Part shown: in pieces, positions 36,676-46,196 of the stretch
How positions within the stretch are numbered: position 1 is the stretch's first letter
How the letters are laid out: every line of letters begins with the position of its first letter
NCBI GenBank assembly: GCA_019634575.1
Contig: JAHCAY010000001.1
Coordinates: 2,232,001 to 2,296,000, forward strand
Direction of reading: 5' to 3'
Origin: Candidatus Didemnitutus sp.
Lineage (GTDB): Bacteria; Verrucomicrobiota; Verrucomicrobiia; Opitutales; Opitutaceae
Length of the DNA: 64,000 nt
Made by a program: the position numbers and the translations under genes
The notes under the pieces: generated by a model
What the model was told of the DNA's origin: nothing
What the model saw: only the letters and a program-made list of their open reading frames with translations
Databases searched by the model: none

Positions 36676-38082
36676 ATGCAACTGCCTCCGCCACTTCTCG
36701 CCGCGCTCCAGACGCTCCGCTCCGCGGGCGGGCGTCCGCGACTGGTCGGCGGCTGCGTGCGCGACTGGCTGCTCGGGCACGAGCCGAAGGACTTCGACGT
36801 GGAGGTGTTCGGCCTCGACTACGAAAAATTGCAGCGCGCGCTCACGCCGTTCGGCCCGACGGATCTGGTCGGACGCAGCTTCGGCGTGCTGAAAGTGCGG
36901 CTCGCGGGCGCAGAATACGATTTCTCGCTGCCCCGTCGCGAGTCAAAGACCGGCGCGGGGCACCGCGGCTTCGCGGTCGAGCCCGAGCCGGACCTCACGG
37001 AAGCGGAAGCGGCGGCGCGACGCGATTTCACGATCAACTCGATCGCCTTCGATCCGCTCGAGAACCGCGTGATCGATCCGCACGGCGGCGAGCGCGACCT
37101 GCGCGCGCGCGTGCTGCGGCACACGAGTGCGGCCTTCGTCGAGGATCCGTTGCGCGTGTTGCGGGCGTTCCAGTTCGCGGCCCGTTTCGATCTCGCCCTC
37201 GCGCCGGAGACCGCCGCGTTGTGCCGCTCCATCGCCGACACCTATCGCGAACTCGCCATCGAGCGCGTCTGGGGCGAGTGGGACAAGTGGGCATTGAAAG
37301 CCGCCAAACCCTCGCGCGGGCTGTTCGTGTTGAAGGAAAGCGGCTGGCTGAAACATTTCCCGGAAATCGCGGGGCTCGACGGTCTGCCGCAGGAACCCGA
37401 ATGGCACCCGGAAGGCGACGCGTTCGTGCACACGGCGCATTGCCTGGATGCGCTGCCGACCATCGGGGCCTGGCAAAACGGTGACGCGCACACGCGACGC
37501 GTGCTGTCGCTGGCGGTGCTCGCGCACGATTTCGGCAAGGCAACCACGACGCACCAAGCCGAACGTCGTGCGCAGTTGCGCTGGGTCAGCCCCGGCCACG
37601 AAGCGGCCGGCGCGCCGCTGGCGGAAAGTTTTCTGCAACGCATCGGCGCGCCGCACGAGTTGATTGAGTTCGTGCGCCCGCTGGTCGCGAACCACCTCGC
37701 CCATCATCACGGGCAGACGCATTTCCGTGACACCACGGTGCGGCGGCTCGCGCGCAAGATCGCGCCGGCCACGATGGACGAGCTCATCGCCGTGATGACC
37801 GCGGACCACCTCGGCCGGCCGCCGCTGGTGTCGGAGGAGGCCTTGCGCCGCATCCACGAATTGCGCGACGCGGCGCAGCGCCTCGCGGTGGCCGACCGCG
37901 CACCGCAGCCGGTCATGCTGGGTCGCCATCTGATTGCGCTCGGAATGAAGCCCGGCCCGCACTTCAAGTCGGCGTTGGACGCGGCGTTCGAATCGCAGCT
38001 CGATGGGGCGTTCTATGACGAGGACGGCGGGGTATTTTGGATGAGGAACTATTTGCGAGCCCATCCGCACTTCCTAAAGTGA
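36676..38082 (+). CDS. tRNA nucleotidyltransferase / poly(A) polymerase family protein with HD domain
   Basis: A 468-residue class II nucleotidyltransferase. The catalytic head has [12 protein letters not shown] followed by the metal-binding DFDVEVFG, then [11 protein letters not shown] and the [15 protein letters not shown] motif. The C-terminal half has an HD-type phosphohydrolase region ([31 protein letters not shown]). Bacterial CCA-adding enzymes with an HD domain repair or add the tRNA 3' CCA end. The alternative is a stand-alone A-adding enzyme, which sequence alone does not separate. It is followed 7 bases later by transaldolase. Confidence 0.88.
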   Translation: MQLPPPLLAALQTLRSAGGRPRLVGGCVRDWLLGHEPKDFDVEVFGLDYEKLQRALTPFGPTDLVGRSFGVLKVRLAGAEYDFSLPRRESKTGAGHRGFAVEPEPDLTEAEAAARRDFTINSIAFDPLENRVIDPHGGERDLRARVLRHTSAAFVEDPLRVLRAFQFAARFDLALAPETAALCRSIADTYRELAIERVWGEWDKWALKAAKPSRGLFVLKESGWLKHFPEIAGLDGLPQEPEWHPEGDAFVHTAHCLDALPTIGAWQNGDAHTRRVLSLAVLAHDFGKATTTHQAERRAQLRWVSPGHEAAGAPLAESFLQRIGAPHELIEFVRPLVANHLAHHHGQTHFRDTTVRRLARKIAPATMDELIAVMTADHLGRPPLVSEEALRRIHELRDAAQRLAVADRAPQPVMLGRHLIALGMKPGPHFKSALDAAFESQLDGAFYDEDGGVFWMRNYLRAHPHFLK

Positions 38083-38089
38083 CGGCCTC

Positions 38090-39040
38090 ATGTCTTCTCC
38101 GAGCCAGCTCGACCAACTAAAGCAGTTCACCGTCGTGGTCGCCGACACCGGCGACTTCGCCAGCATGAAGCAATTCGCGCCGCGCGACGCGACGACGAAC
38201 CCGAGCCTGATCCTGAAGGCCGCCGCCATGCCGGACTACGCCTGGATCGTCGACAAGGCGGTGAAGGACGCGCCCGCCGGGGCCGACCTCGGCGCAGTGA
38301 TCGATGGATTGCTGGTGCTGTTCGGCGCGGAAATTTTGAAGATCGTTCCCGGACGTGTCTCGACGGAGGTCGACGCGCGTTTGTCGTTCGACACGGTCGC
38401 GACGGTCGCGAAGGCGCGTGAGATCATCGCGCGCTACGAGAAGGCGGGGCTCGGCCGCGAGCGCGTGCTGATCAAGATCGCGTCGACGTGGGAAGGCATC
38501 AAAGCCGCCGAGCAGCTGCAGAAGGAGAAAATCAACTGCAACCTCACGTTGCTCTTCTCGTTCGCGCAGGCCGTAGCGTGCGCCGAGGCGAAGGTGCAGC
38601 TCATCTCGCCGTTTGTCGGGCGCATCCTCGACTGGTATAAGAAATCCACCGGCAAGGACTACGCGCCCGCCGAGGACCCGGGCGTGAAGTCGGTCACAGA
38701 GATCTACAGCTACTACAAGAAATTCGGCTACGCGACGGAGGTTATGGGCGCGTCGTTCCGCAACACAGGTGAGATCGTCGAACTCGCCGGCTGCGACCTG
38801 CTGACGATCAGCCCGCAACTGCTCGGCGAACTCGCGAAGAACAACACCCCGATCTCGCGGAAGCTGGACCCGGCCGCCGCGAAGGCGGCGACACTCGCGA
38901 AGGTGACCTTCGACGAAAAAAGTTTCCGCTTCGCGCTGAACGAGGACGCGATGGCGACGGAGAAGACCGCCGAAGGCATCCGCCAATTTTCCGCCGACAT
39001 CGTGAAGCTCGAGGAGCTGATCCGGAAAAAACAGAGCTGA
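38090..39040 (+). CDS. tal: Transaldolase
   Basis: A 316-residue TalB-type enzyme of the non-oxidative pentose phosphate pathway, transferring dihydroxyacetone between sugar phosphates. Motifs: [11 protein letters not shown], the [11 protein letters not shown] signature, and the Schiff-base Lys129 in [29 protein letters not shown] and [11 protein letters not shown] follow. Length and Lys position agree with E. coli TalB. It is probably co-transcribed with the preceding nucleotidyltransferase. Confidence 0.97.
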   Translation: MSSPSQLDQLKQFTVVVADTGDFASMKQFAPRDATTNPSLILKAAAMPDYAWIVDKAVKDAPAGADLGAVIDGLLVLFGAEILKIVPGRVSTEVDARLSFDTVATVAKAREIIARYEKAGLGRERVLIKIASTWEGIKAAEQLQKEKINCNLTLLFSFAQAVACAEAKVQLISPFVGRILDWYKKSTGKDYAPAEDPGVKSVTEIYSYYKKFGYATEVMGASFRNTGEIVELAGCDLLTISPQLLGELAKNNTPISRKLDPAAAKAATLAKVTFDEKSFRFALNEDAMATEKTAEGIRQFSADIVKLEELIRKKQS

Positions 39041-39438
39041 GGGCGATATTGCAGAACCTAGCCGATCACCAGAACGGCGTTCAAGGTCCGCAAGAACGAC
39101 ATTGGGCGCGAAATCAGCGCCCGCTCTTCCTCGCTGGGCGGACTAAAGACTGTGAGACGCAGTGCTCGGGGCCGCTATTTGCCCGGTATGATTCTATGTT
39201 GGCCGACCGCGCAACCGTTTCACGCCGATATCGGTATTCATTGGACGCCCGTCAGGGAAATGCCGTCGCGCTCGATCGCCACCAGCAAGCCGACGAAGCG
39301 GCCGCCGAATGTCCGCGCCGTCACTCCATGCTTTGTGCATGAGCGACACGAGGCATAGGCGCGTTCTTTGGAAAAAGCGCGCACCGCTTGGCCAATAGCG
39401 AGTTGCCGCCCCCAAGAACTACTGCTCCGCTTGAGCCT
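39041..39438. other. Intergenic region without a convincing gene
   Basis: This 398-base stretch lies between transaldolase and the S9 peptidase. Short open frames occur on both strands, the longest 97 codons, but none has a plausible start, signal peptide or family motif. One minus-strand frame near 39240-39330 reads GGRFVGLLVAIERDG before a stop and could be a decayed gene end. By eye it is less GC-rich than the flanking genes on its left. It marks the left edge of a lower-GC segment. Confidence 0.5.
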
Positions 39439-41415
39439 ATGATGAACGCAATCGTTCGCAGAGGAGCCGTCGCCTTTTTGCTATGCGCAGCCGCCTTGAC
39501 GGCGGAATCCATCGAGCCGGTGAAACCCATACCGGTTGAAACTTTCTTTGCTGAACCGGATGTCAGCTCCATGCAGTTGTCTCCAGACGGCCACTACCTC
39601 GCGTTTCTGACGACGCTGGGCTGGGGCAAGGTCGGCATTGCGCTGATGGACCTTGAAAATCCCGGAAAGCCTCCCGAGGCCCTTGTCTCGGCCAAGGACG
39701 AGAACATCAAGCTATTCTTCTGGAAGGGCAGCGACTACATCGTCTACGGCGGCGATACCGGCGGCGACGAATCCTACGCCCTGCGCGCCATCGCCGTCGC
39801 CCCGCCCAAAAACGGAGGCAAGCGCGATGTGCGCGCGCTGACCGAATCCTACGCCCACACCAGGGGCATGGATGCCGCCGGCCTCTACGACGAGCTGCCC
39901 TACGATCCCGATCACTTTCTGATCAGCGGCATCCGCGAGGTGGGTTCCCACACTTGGGGTATCTTCAAACTGAATGTGCGCACCGGCCGACGCACGCCCA
40001 TCACCAGCTACGAGCCCACGCCCAACGGCGCCGCCTCGAGTCAAGTTGCCGACAACAACGGCGTGCTGCGCGCCCGCATGATGTTTCTGGGCGACAAATT
40101 GATTTATGAAGTGCGAGCCGAGCCCACCAGCCGCTACGCCAAGATCGCCGAGTTCCCTGCCAACCGGGGCGACGCGCCGTGGGAGTTCCTCTTCTTCGCC
40201 GCCGACAACGAGACCCTCTACGTGCTCAGCACCGAGCACTCTGACACCAACACGCTCTACACCTACAACGTCCGCACCGGCCAATGGAGCGAGCCGCTGT
40301 TTCACTCCGATGAGGGCGACATCATCCGGGTGCACACCTCGCATGACCGCAGCAAACTCTACGGCGTCACCTACGAGACCGACAAGGCGCACGATAAATT
40401 CTTCGACGCCGACCGCGCCAAGCTTCAGCGCACGATCGACAACAGCCTGCCGCCCGGCATGGAGAACACCGTCGTCAGCTCCTCCGATGACGAGAAAACC
40501 CTCGTCATCGCCTCGCACAGCGACCTCGACGCCGGCACGTATTACGTGCTCGACCTGAAGCGTGGTCGCATGGCGCTGATCGGACGTGTGATGCGCGGTC
40601 TCGATCCCAAAGCCATGCGCCCGATGGAGCCGATCCAGTTCCAGGCCCGCGACGGACTCGCCATCCACGGCTACCTGACCCGCCCCGCCGGCGCGGAAAA
40701 AGGTCCGGTGCCGCTCATCATCAATCCCCACGGCGGTCCCTTCACCATCCGCGACAGTTGGGGTTTCAATCCCGAGGTGCAGTTCCTCGCCAATCGTGGT
40801 TATGCAGTGTTGCAGGTCAACTACCGCGGCTCAGGCGGCTATGGCGTGAAGTTCCTCCAAGCCGGCTACCACGAGTGGGGCGGCAAGATGCAGGACGACC
40901 TGACCGATGCGGTGAAGTGGGCGATCGCGCAGGGGATCACCACCGCCGACCAGGTCGCCATCTACGGTGCCAGCTACGGAGGCTACGCCACACTCGCCGG
41001 GCTGACGTTCACGCCCGAGCTCTACCGCTGCGGCATCAATTACGTCGGCGTCTCCGACCTGGGCATCCAGGTCGCCGACTACAAAATCTCGCCTTCGCCC
41101 TTCGACCAGCTTTTCGCCACCGAGCGGATGGGAGCCGACAGCACCTACCTGCACGACCGATCACCGGTGAATTTCATTCAGAACATCCGCGTGCCATTGC
41201 TCAATGCGTATGGCGAAAACGATCCGCGGGTAGACATCAGGCAGTGGAAGGTGCTCAAGGCGAAACTCGTCGCGCACAAAAAGCCTTACGAGATCATCAT
41301 CCAAGAAAACGAGGGGCACGGCTTCCGCGACGAGCGCAATCGCATCGCCTTCTATAGCAAAGTAGGCGAATTCCTACAGAAGTGGCTCGCGCCCGCACAG
41401 CGACAGGTGCGTTGA
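39439..41415 (+). CDS. Secreted S9 family prolyl oligopeptidase / dipeptidyl aminopeptidase
   Basis: A 658-residue serine peptidase. A signal peptide (VRRGAVAFLLCAAALTAES) precedes a beta-propeller-like region (about 30-390: SMQLSPDGHYLAFLT, later SSSDDEKTLVIASHS). The C-terminal alpha/beta-hydrolase domain has INPHGGPFTI, the nucleophile Ser512 in YGASYGGYA, Asp595 in ENDPRVD and His627 in NEGHGFRD. Such enzymes cut short, often proline-containing peptides and act in the periplasm. ATG 39439 or 39442 could be used. A TonB-dependent receptor lies about 900 bases downstream on the other strand. Confidence 0.92.
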   Translation: MMNAIVRRGAVAFLLCAAALTAESIEPVKPIPVETFFAEPDVSSMQLSPDGHYLAFLTTLGWGKVGIALMDLENPGKPPEALVSAKDENIKLFFWKGSDYIVYGGDTGGDESYALRAIAVAPPKNGGKRDVRALTESYAHTRGMDAAGLYDELPYDPDHFLISGIREVGSHTWGIFKLNVRTGRRTPITSYEPTPNGAASSQVADNNGVLRARMMFLGDKLIYEVRAEPTSRYAKIAEFPANRGDAPWEFLFFAADNETLYVLSTEHSDTNTLYTYNVRTGQWSEPLFHSDEGDIIRVHTSHDRSKLYGVTYETDKAHDKFFDADRAKLQRTIDNSLPPGMENTVVSSSDDEKTLVIASHSDLDAGTYYVLDLKRGRMALIGRVMRGLDPKAMRPMEPIQFQARDGLAIHGYLTRPAGAEKGPVPLIINPHGGPFTIRDSWGFNPEVQFLANRGYAVLQVNYRGSGGYGVKFLQAGYHEWGGKMQDDLTDAVKWAIAQGITTADQVAIYGASYGGYATLAGLTFTPELYRCGINYVGVSDLGIQVADYKISPSPFDQLFATERMGADSTYLHDRSPVNFIQNIRVPLLNAYGENDPRVDIRQWKVLKAKLVAHKKPYEIIIQENEGHGFRDERNRIAFYSKVGEFLQKWLAPAQRQVR

Positions 41416-41547
41416 CGTGGCGTCGGACTGGCGACGGCCGACGGCACATCGAGAAGAACCACCCCGAGCGCCGAGATCTCATCCCATTTAGCGGCGAGGG
41501 CTTCCGCGCAGCCGATTCTCGCTTGGGCTGCCTGTAGCCACGCGATC

Positions 41548-42165
41548 CTATTTCGCCGTCAACAACTTCACCCGGACCTGTTTGTCGAGAGAAGGGAAAT
41601 ACATCCAGAAGCCGCCCAGTGCCGCAGGCCGGATCTGGACCTCCACGTTCTCCTGGGGTCGCACAAAATAGCGCTCGTCGCTATTAGTGATCTGCCAGCG
41701 TTGTCCGTTGGCGAGCGGGAAGACCGTTTTGCCATCCCACCCCTCGAAGGCACCCTGGATCGTCGAGCGAATCTCCGCATATTCGATCTTGGTGCCCGGC
41801 ACGAGGAGCACCTTGGCTTTGGCGAGGAAGCCGCGGTCACTCGCCTTCGCCTCCGTAGCCTGAATCTTGGCCGCTTGGGCTTCCTCCTTCGCCACTCGCG
41901 CCTGCTGTTGGGCGACCTTCGCTTCGGCTTCTGCAGTTCGTTTGGCCTCGAGCGCGGCAGCCACCGATTTTTGCGCGGAGGTGACCTCCGCGCCCATGAA
42001 GATCCGCACCAGTTGGTCCAGCTTGCGACGTTCTTCCGGACTCAGGCGATCAAGACCGGCGGCTTTGAAGTCGGCCGGCAAAAGCGAGCGAGAAAAATCC
42101 GCTTCTTCGGCACGGACAAGAACGGCAACGGCCAGAAACAGGAGAGCGAAGAGGCTGCGCTTCAT
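41548..42165 (-). CDS. Exported coiled-coil protein of unknown function
   Basis: A 205-residue protein with signal peptide (SLFALLFLAVAVLVRAEE). Residues ~35-60 read LDRLSPEERRKLDQLV. A charged Ala/Glu/Lys-rich helix follows (about 65-110), predicted as a coiled coil. The C-terminal ~90 residues form a beta-rich domain with TVFPLANGQRWQITNSD and QIRPAALGGFWMYF, a pattern seen at the end of several uncharacterised exported proteins. It is downstream of the receptor gene at 42286 on the same strand, but that gene has its own terminator between them. Not recognised beyond this. Confidence 0.7.
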   Translation of the reverse strand: MKRSLFALLFLAVAVLVRAEEADFSRSLLPADFKAAGLDRLSPEERRKLDQLVRIFMGAEVTSAQKSVAAALEAKRTAEAEAKVAQQQARVAKEEAQAAKIQATEAKASDRGFLAKAKVLLVPGTKIEYAEIRSTIQGAFEGWDGKTVFPLANGQRWQITNSDERYFVRPQENVEVQIRPAALGGFWMYFPSLDKQVRVKLLTAK

Positions 42166-42230
42166 TCGAGGGATCGTGCGGGCCCGCGTTTGGCCAGCAA
42201 TGCCAATTTGGGGATCGGATAGAGGCTATA

Positions 42231-42261
42231 AAAAAGCGCCCCTCGGTGAGGAGGGGCGCTT
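42231..42261 (-). terminator. Rho-independent terminator of receptor gene 4
   Basis: An 11-bp stem (42234-42244 with 42251-42261) and 6-base loop, followed on the minus strand by a run of five or six Ts. It lies 25 bases past the receptor stop codon. Confidence 0.88.
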
Positions 42262-42285
42262 GCGAGCGAGAGTGCTAAGCTTGGA

Positions 42286-45027
42286 TCAGAACTTGATCTT
42301 CAGGTCGGCGTAGAACACGCGGCCGAAGTAGCTGAACGCGCTGTTGTCGAACGGCGGGCTCGAGTAGTTCGGAGACAGCGGGGGAGTCTTGTCGGTGAAG
42401 TTATTGCAACCGACGTCGAAGGTCACGTTCTTCAGCAACGGGGAAACCTTGCTGAGATCGTAGCGGAATTGAATGTCGAACGTGTTGTAGGGACCGACAT
42501 CGAGGCCGCTGCCACCGAAGGACGCGGGGTCAGCATCCACGGCGTTGATGCGCGTGTAGCCGAGCGTCGCACCATAGCCTTGGTAGGACCAGTCGATGGT
42601 GGTGTAGGCGCGGAACTTCGGCAGCGAACCATACAAGTCGTTGCCGGCGTATTCATCGTCGTTATTCAGGAAGGATTGGAGGAACGTCCAGTTGCTGTTA
42701 ACGCGGAAGCGGCCGTATTGTTTCCAGGGCAGCAGGTAGGAGATATTCACGTCGAAGCCGTGCTGCGACTGGCTGCCGATGTTAGCAAGACCGGTCAACA
42801 CGTAGATCTTATCCGGGTCGGGGTGGAGCTGACCAGGGGTGGTGATCGCAACGGCACCAGCTTGGCCCGGGAAGGCGTTGAGCGCGACATACTGGGCATA
42901 CGGAGAAGCCGGACCGTATTGTTCGACGCTCTGGATGATCGTGAGACCGCTAGCCAGCGTGCCAACGAGGTCGGTCTGCTTGATGTTGAAGTAGTCGACC
43001 GTGATGTCGAGGCCCTTGGCCCACTTCGGCGAATAGACGAGGCCGACGGTGTAGGACTTGGCGTGCGAGGGCGTGAGGTTCGGATTCGAACCACCGCTCT
43101 GGTGACCTTGCAGGCCGATGAAGCCGCCGGTGGCGTTACCGCTGGTGTCGTAAGCGCGGATGGCGCTCAGAGAGCTCGTGAAGCCGGTGCTCTGCGGGCC
43201 GTAGAGGTTGTAGAGCGAGGCTTCGGAGAACGACTTACCGTAAGTCGCACGGAGGCGCAGTTGGTCGTCAATCGGAAGCCAAGCGATCGAAATCTTCGGC
43301 ACAGTGGTGCTGTTGTTATCGCTGTAGGACTCGTGGCGGAGAGCGCCGTCGAGCGTAACGAGATGCAGGCCCGGGAGGTCCTTGACGACCGGGACCTTGA
43401 GTTCGACGAACTCGCTCTTAGCGGAGCGACCACCATCAAACGGCGCGAGTGAGGTGCCGTTGTTCCAAAGGCTGGTCGTGGCGCCAGGAGGAATCAGGGA
43501 ATTCAGGTCGGCGGTGGCGAAGAGCGTCTCTTTGCGGAACTCCGCACCAGCAGCATACTGCAGCACACCAGCGGGCAAATCGATGATTTTGCCATTCACC
43601 AAGACGTTATAGCTATAGAAGCCGCTCTCGTAGTTGGCGATGGAGTTGCCGAAGATACCAGCTTTGGCAACGTTGGTCTTATTCTGATTATAGGCAAAGA
43701 TATCGAAGAGACCACTGGTGATCGCGCTCTGCAGGGCAGAGTCGAGCACTTGGTTGTAGCCGATGGCGATCTGCTTCGAAATGGCGTAGGTCGCGGAGAC
43801 GTTCCAGTTGAAGTAGTCGTTGACCTTGCCGTCGAAGCCGCCCGTCCAACGATAGGAGTCGCTCTTCGGGTTATAGATACGGTTCGACCCGCCAATGTAG
43901 CGATTGCGAACGGTGATGCCGGTGGTGTTGAGCGTCGTGACGCCTCGATTAATGAGGGTGGTGGTCGAGATGCTGACGGGCTGCGGATTCAGCTCATACC
44001 GTGTCTGCGTCTGAGCGTAGATGAAGTCGGTCGAGAAGGTGAGGTTATCCGAGATCGTGTGATTCGCGCTCATCGAAGCGATGCGCTTGTCGACCTTGCT
44101 GAGAATCGTGGAGCGATCAGCTTGCTCATAGGGTCCGGGAACCGCCACATACACGCCAGCAGCGACCATCTGCGCCAGCGTCTGGCCCTTGTTGGCATCA
44201 GGAATGGTGTTCAGCGAGGTGTTCAGGCGATAGTATTGGCCGGAAACCGGTCCGATCATACCAGGCAGCGTGGCCGTATTGATCGGAAGGTTGGAATAGG
44301 TCATGTCCTTGGCCCACAGCGGATCCTGCTGGGACCACTCCGCGGTGAAGAGGATGTTGGTCTTGTCCGTGCCAGTGCCGATAACCATACCGACTGACTT
44401 CTGGGTCCATTGACCGCCGTTGTCCTTCTTCGAGGTCGAGTAATGGGCACTGACTTCCGCGCCACGGTAATCCTTCTTGAGGATGATGTTCACGACGCCC
44501 GAAACGGCATCGGAACCATAAATGGCGGACGCGCCGTCGGTGAGGACTTCGATCCGATCCACTGCGGACAGCGGGATAAGATTCAAGTCCACGCCTGTGA
44601 CACCGCCGCCGGCCGCACCGGCGTTGGCCGCCATGCGTTTGCCGTTGAAGAGCACCAGAGTGTCAACATTGCGCAGCGCCACGTTTGAAGCGCCGTTATT
44701 GCTGCCACCAGCGATGTTGGCGTTTTCCACGCCGAGGTTGTTCGCGCCCTGGATCTGCGGCACCGTTTTGCGGAGCACGTCCAAGACATTGGTATTCACA
44801 CCGCTAACCTCGATCGCCGCGGCGTCGATGATCTGGATCGGCATGGCCTTCTGCTCGTCGAGCGTCGCCGGGATCGAAGATCCGGTGACGACAAATTTAT
44901 CGAGCTTCACCGTGGGTTCTTTAGGGTCAGAAGCAGCGGCATCTTGCGCCACCGCGGTCGTTGCAAAGCCGACGCTCGAAATCAAGCCGAGCGCAGCCAG
45001 CAAATTCCTTACGGAACGTGCGTTCAT
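42286..45027 (-). CDS. TonB-dependent outer-membrane receptor (paralogue 4)
   Basis: A 913-residue receptor with signal peptide (LLAALGLISSVGFATTAVAQ) and plug (KLDKFVVTGSSIPA, VLDVLRKTVPQIQG, NVALRNVDTLVLFNGKRM, DRIEVLTDGASAIYGSDAVSGV, VNIILKKDY). The barrel ends YADLKIKF. Plug and length match the receptor at 8538-11279 residue for residue over long stretches, so the two are close paralogues, while the DNA here is visibly less GC-rich. The substrate is unknown; the nearby secreted S9 peptidase makes a peptide plausible. The promoter lies in 45028-45240, shared with the divergent gene. Confidence 0.93.
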   Translation of the reverse strand: MNARSVRNLLAALGLISSVGFATTAVAQDAAASDPKEPTVKLDKFVVTGSSIPATLDEQKAMPIQIIDAAAIEVSGVNTNVLDVLRKTVPQIQGANNLGVENANIAGGSNNGASNVALRNVDTLVLFNGKRMAANAGAAGGGVTGVDLNLIPLSAVDRIEVLTDGASAIYGSDAVSGVVNIILKKDYRGAEVSAHYSTSKKDNGGQWTQKSVGMVIGTGTDKTNILFTAEWSQQDPLWAKDMTYSNLPINTATLPGMIGPVSGQYYRLNTSLNTIPDANKGQTLAQMVAAGVYVAVPGPYEQADRSTILSKVDKRIASMSANHTISDNLTFSTDFIYAQTQTRYELNPQPVSISTTTLINRGVTTLNTTGITVRNRYIGGSNRIYNPKSDSYRWTGGFDGKVNDYFNWNVSATYAISKQIAIGYNQVLDSALQSAITSGLFDIFAYNQNKTNVAKAGIFGNSIANYESGFYSYNVLVNGKIIDLPAGVLQYAAGAEFRKETLFATADLNSLIPPGATTSLWNNGTSLAPFDGGRSAKSEFVELKVPVVKDLPGLHLVTLDGALRHESYSDNNSTTVPKISIAWLPIDDQLRLRATYGKSFSEASLYNLYGPQSTGFTSSLSAIRAYDTSGNATGGFIGLQGHQSGGSNPNLTPSHAKSYTVGLVYSPKWAKGLDITVDYFNIKQTDLVGTLASGLTIIQSVEQYGPASPYAQYVALNAFPGQAGAVAITTPGQLHPDPDKIYVLTGLANIGSQSQHGFDVNISYLLPWKQYGRFRVNSNWTFLQSFLNNDDEYAGNDLYGSLPKFRAYTTIDWSYQGYGATLGYTRINAVDADPASFGGSGLDVGPYNTFDIQFRYDLSKVSPLLKNVTFDVGCNNFTDKTPPLSPNYSSPPFDNSAFSYFGRVFYADLKIKF

Positions 45028-45317
45028 AGTTCGTTCAGTTGTTGTGTTGTGTTGGTAGGGAGAATCGAGTGACTCGACTGTCTCTGAGACGTGTTAGAAC
45101 AACTATGGCTCAACTGCGCAAACTGAATTTGCAGGGGGCGGATTGGTAGACTGGCCTACACTATTGCTTTGCGCGCTACGGCTTTTTCTCCGCGCACCTG
45201 CACACCCGTAGCCTACGCGTCGGGCGTGACACCGGCAGCCGCACGCTTCCCTTGAGCAGCACGCCCCATGACCGACCGGTTGACTTGGAGCACGCTCCGT
45301 CCGACCGTGGGCACCGT

Positions 45318-46196
45318 ATGTTCGCGGTTTGGTCGCTGCTCGCGTCAGGCATCGATTACGCCGGCCTTTTCCCGCCGGCGAAGCTCGGCATGCCCGACAC
45401 CGTCCAGCGCCACGCCGACTACCTGACCGGCCCGCACCGCGCCCTGCTCGGCGCCTTTGTCCTCAGCTTAGATCGACTCGCTGAATTCGAAACGGCCCAT
45501 GCGTCCCTGGCCCCCGCCGCTCAAACCGGTTGGCGTCTCAACGTCCTCGCCAGCGCCGATCCCGCCGCCGACGCCGCGACCATCACCGCCTTCAACGCCC
45601 GCCACGCCGCGCGCATCGTCGCCGTCGAAACCAAAGCCGCCACGCCCGCCGAAGTCGCCCGCGTCGTCGCTCCCTTCGATTCCTCCCTCGACGTCTGGGT
45701 CGAGCTTCCTGCCACCGCCGCCGACCTGCCCGCTCTGATCAACGCCGTGCGCACCACCGGCCGCGGCGCCAAGCTCCGCACCGGCGGCGTCACCGCTAAT
45801 GCCTTCCCCTCGCCCGCCGACGTCGCGCGCTTCCTCCGCGAATGCCATCGCGCCGGCGTCGTGATGAAAGCCACCGCCGGACTCCACCATCCGCTGCGCG
45901 GCGACTACGCACTCACCTACGAACCCGGCAGCCCGCGTGGTGCGATGTTCGGCTTCCTCAACATCCTCCTCGCCGCCGCTCTGATTCGCGCCGGCGGTTC
46001 CGACTCCGACACCCTCGCCCTGCTCGACGAGCGCGACGCGCACGCCTTCATCCTCGACGCCGAGACGATCACGTGGCGCGGATCCCGCTTCACCGCGCCA
46101 CAACTCGCCGCGACCCGACAGGCGCTCTGCCGCTCGTTCGGATCGTGCTCCTTCACCGAACCGATCGCCGGCCTGCAAGCACTCTCCTGGTTATGA
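45318..46196 (+). CDS. Protein of unknown function coupled to fumarylacetoacetase
   Basis: A 292-residue cytoplasmic protein without signal peptide or membrane segment. The first in-frame ATG is 45318, giving MFAVWSLLASGIDYAGLFPPA; a TTG at 45252 would add 22 non-conserved residues. The sequence alternates strand and helix motifs (ALLGAFVLSLDRLAEFE, WRLNVLASAD, AARIVAVETKA, VWVELPA, AKLRTGGVTANAFPS, VVMKATAGLHHPL) in a way suggestive of a TIM-barrel, but no family was recognised. Its stop overlaps the fahA start, so the two are translationally coupled. A role in tyrosine/homogentisate or a related aromatic catabolic route is inferred only from this coupling. Confidence 0.75.
   Translation: MFAVWSLLASGIDYAGLFPPAKLGMPDTVQRHADYLTGPHRALLGAFVLSLDRLAEFETAHASLAPAAQTGWRLNVLASADPAADAATITAFNARHAARIVAVETKAATPAEVARVVAPFDSSLDVWVELPATAADLPALINAVRTTGRGAKLRTGGVTANAFPSPADVARFLRECHRAGVVMKATAGLHHPLRGDYALTYEPGSPRGAMFGFLNILLAAALIRAGGSDSDTLALLDERDAHAFILDAETITWRGSRFTAPQLAATRQALCRSFGSCSFTEPIAGLQALSWL

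Noticed and set aside
39049..39342. A 97-codon plus-strand open frame downstream of transaldolase
   Set aside because: It has no ribosome-binding site, signal peptide or recognisable motif, and biased composition, so it was treated as non-coding.
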